Made by a program: the position numbers and the translations under genes. The notes below the pieces were generated by a model. That model was not told where the DNA came from. It ran no database searches and saw only the letters and a program-made list of their open reading frames with translations. From a virus, in the IMG/VR virus record IMGVR_UViG_3300042945_000085, positions 1-32,300 of that record: a stretch of DNA of 32,300 nucleotides; one strand, 5' to 3'. This document shows, in pieces, positions 31,729-32,300 of this stretch; position 1 is the first letter of the stretch; every line of letters begins with the position of its first letter.

Positions 31729-32300
31729 TGATTGTCCATAGGTACGATCAATGATCTTACCGTAAGAACCTGATGTATCTTCAGGAAGAAGACGGAATGA
31801 AACTTCAAACATTGACGGCTCATCACGCTTTGCTGACACAGTTACGTTCTCAATTGATAGAGCACGATATGCTGCATAGATGCGTTCTTTGTCCGCAAAA
31901 GTGGCTGGGTCACCAGATCCTGGACCAACAGCAACGATTCCTCGTTCTACTGGAACATCTCCGATATCTCCTGCACTTAAGTTAAGTGTTTGACCTGTTG
32001 ATGCGTTTTTATTTCCTGTTATTTTATCATCAGAGTATGCTAGTGCTACAAGCAAGTTTTCTAGGGTTGCTTCAGCAAAAGCGGTAGCAAGATTTACTTG
32101 CATACCTTGCTTGTATAGTCTTGCAACGTCAAGAATTTGATCTACCTGAACTTCACCGAAGTCTGGTTGGAATTGTAATTCTAAACCATTCATGGTGTAA
32201 CCCACGTTGGTATAAGTAGCGGCTGATGTAAGTGTTTCCTTGTAAGACTCACTTGAATCAATCACTGCTGATGACGCTAAAGTTGCTGGAGTCAAAGTTG
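31726..32300 (-). CDS. Probable major tail tube protein, C-terminal part (cut by window edge)
   Basis: At least 191 codons are open to the right edge; the visible TTG at 32295 is not a convincing start, and the N-terminus is most likely outside. The visible part is strand-rich and acidic, with NGLELQFQPDFGEVQVDQ, then an Ala/Leu-rich helix (about 70-90), then GIVAVGPGSGD and SIENVTVSAKRDEPSMFEVSFRLLPE. This mix of a beta-core and one helix, with a C-terminal strand pair, fits siphovirus tail tube proteins. The location before two chaperone genes and the tape measure gene is the standard place of the major tail protein. Codon use and composition are less AT-rich than the neighbours by eye, as expected of a highly expressed gene. 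A strong terminator follows. Confidence 0.8.
   Translation of the reverse strand, partial: TLTPATLASSAVIDSSESYKETLTSAATYTNVGYTMNGLELQFQPDFGEVQVDQILDVARLYKQGMQVNLATAFAEATLENLLVALAYSDDKITGNKNASTGQTLNLSAGDIGDVPVERGIVAVGPGSGDPATFADKERIYAAYRALSIENVTVSAKRDEPSMFEVSFRLLPEDTSGSYGKIIDRTYGQS

Overview
The window is a dense stretch of a tailed double-stranded DNA phage (Caudoviricetes). It is AT-rich by eye. Every supported gene lies on the minus strand, so transcription and gene order run from the right end (32300) to the left end (1). Genes abut or overlap by a few bases; the largest gap is 75 bp, and no stretch over 300 bases lacks a gene. I see no rRNA, tRNA, insertion sequence, integrase or CRISPR array. 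The tail genes form a siphovirus-type cassette with no sheath protein in view. The host cannot be read off directly. The DnaE-type polymerase and the style of the tail cassette recall actinobacterial phages, and the halogenase and a few small proteins recall cyanophages. An aquatic, low-GC actinobacterial host is a reasonable guess, but only an inference.

Layout in order of transcription. (1) Tail module, 32300 to 15125: the end of a probable major tail tube gene, a terminator, two homologous tail assembly chaperone genes, a 2455-residue tape measure gene, a 211-residue tail protein, a 1502-residue minor tail/adhesion protein, and four further distal tail proteins. (2) Small regulatory or zinc proteins and the replication module, 15114 to 6465: zinc ribbon, HTH protein, two small unknowns, DnaB-type helicase, CHC2/Toprim primase, a membrane protein, a probable ssDNA-binding protein, a DnaE-type polymerase with intact PHP domain, and a RecA-type recombinase. 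(3) Recombination and repair nucleases, 6472 to 3945: a zinc ribbon, a small Hjc-like nuclease candidate, an unknown, a Cas4-like Fe-S nuclease, a double zinc ribbon and a RuvC-type resolvase. (4) Accessory and packaging genes, 3948 to 1: a viral flavin-dependent halogenase, an unknown partner, a small HTH protein, a DUF1599-like protein, terminase small subunit and the first 277 codons of terminase large subunit.

How they work together: helicase, primase, polymerase, SSB and recombinase would form a largely phage-coded replication fork, and RuvC, the Hjc-like and the Cas4-like nucleases would resolve and trim recombination intermediates and branched concatemers before the terminase packages them. 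No clamp, clamp loader or separate proofreading exonuclease is visible, so host parts or genes outside the window are needed. Head genes (portal, protease, capsid) are absent. They would be expected after terminase and before the tail tube gene, that is beyond both window ends, which suggests a circular or circularly permuted map.

The points most worth following up are the halogenase with an altered WxWxIP motif, the duplicated tail assembly chaperone whose long form needs no frameshift, the atypical Walker A of the recombinase, and two identical extended -10 promoter motifs.
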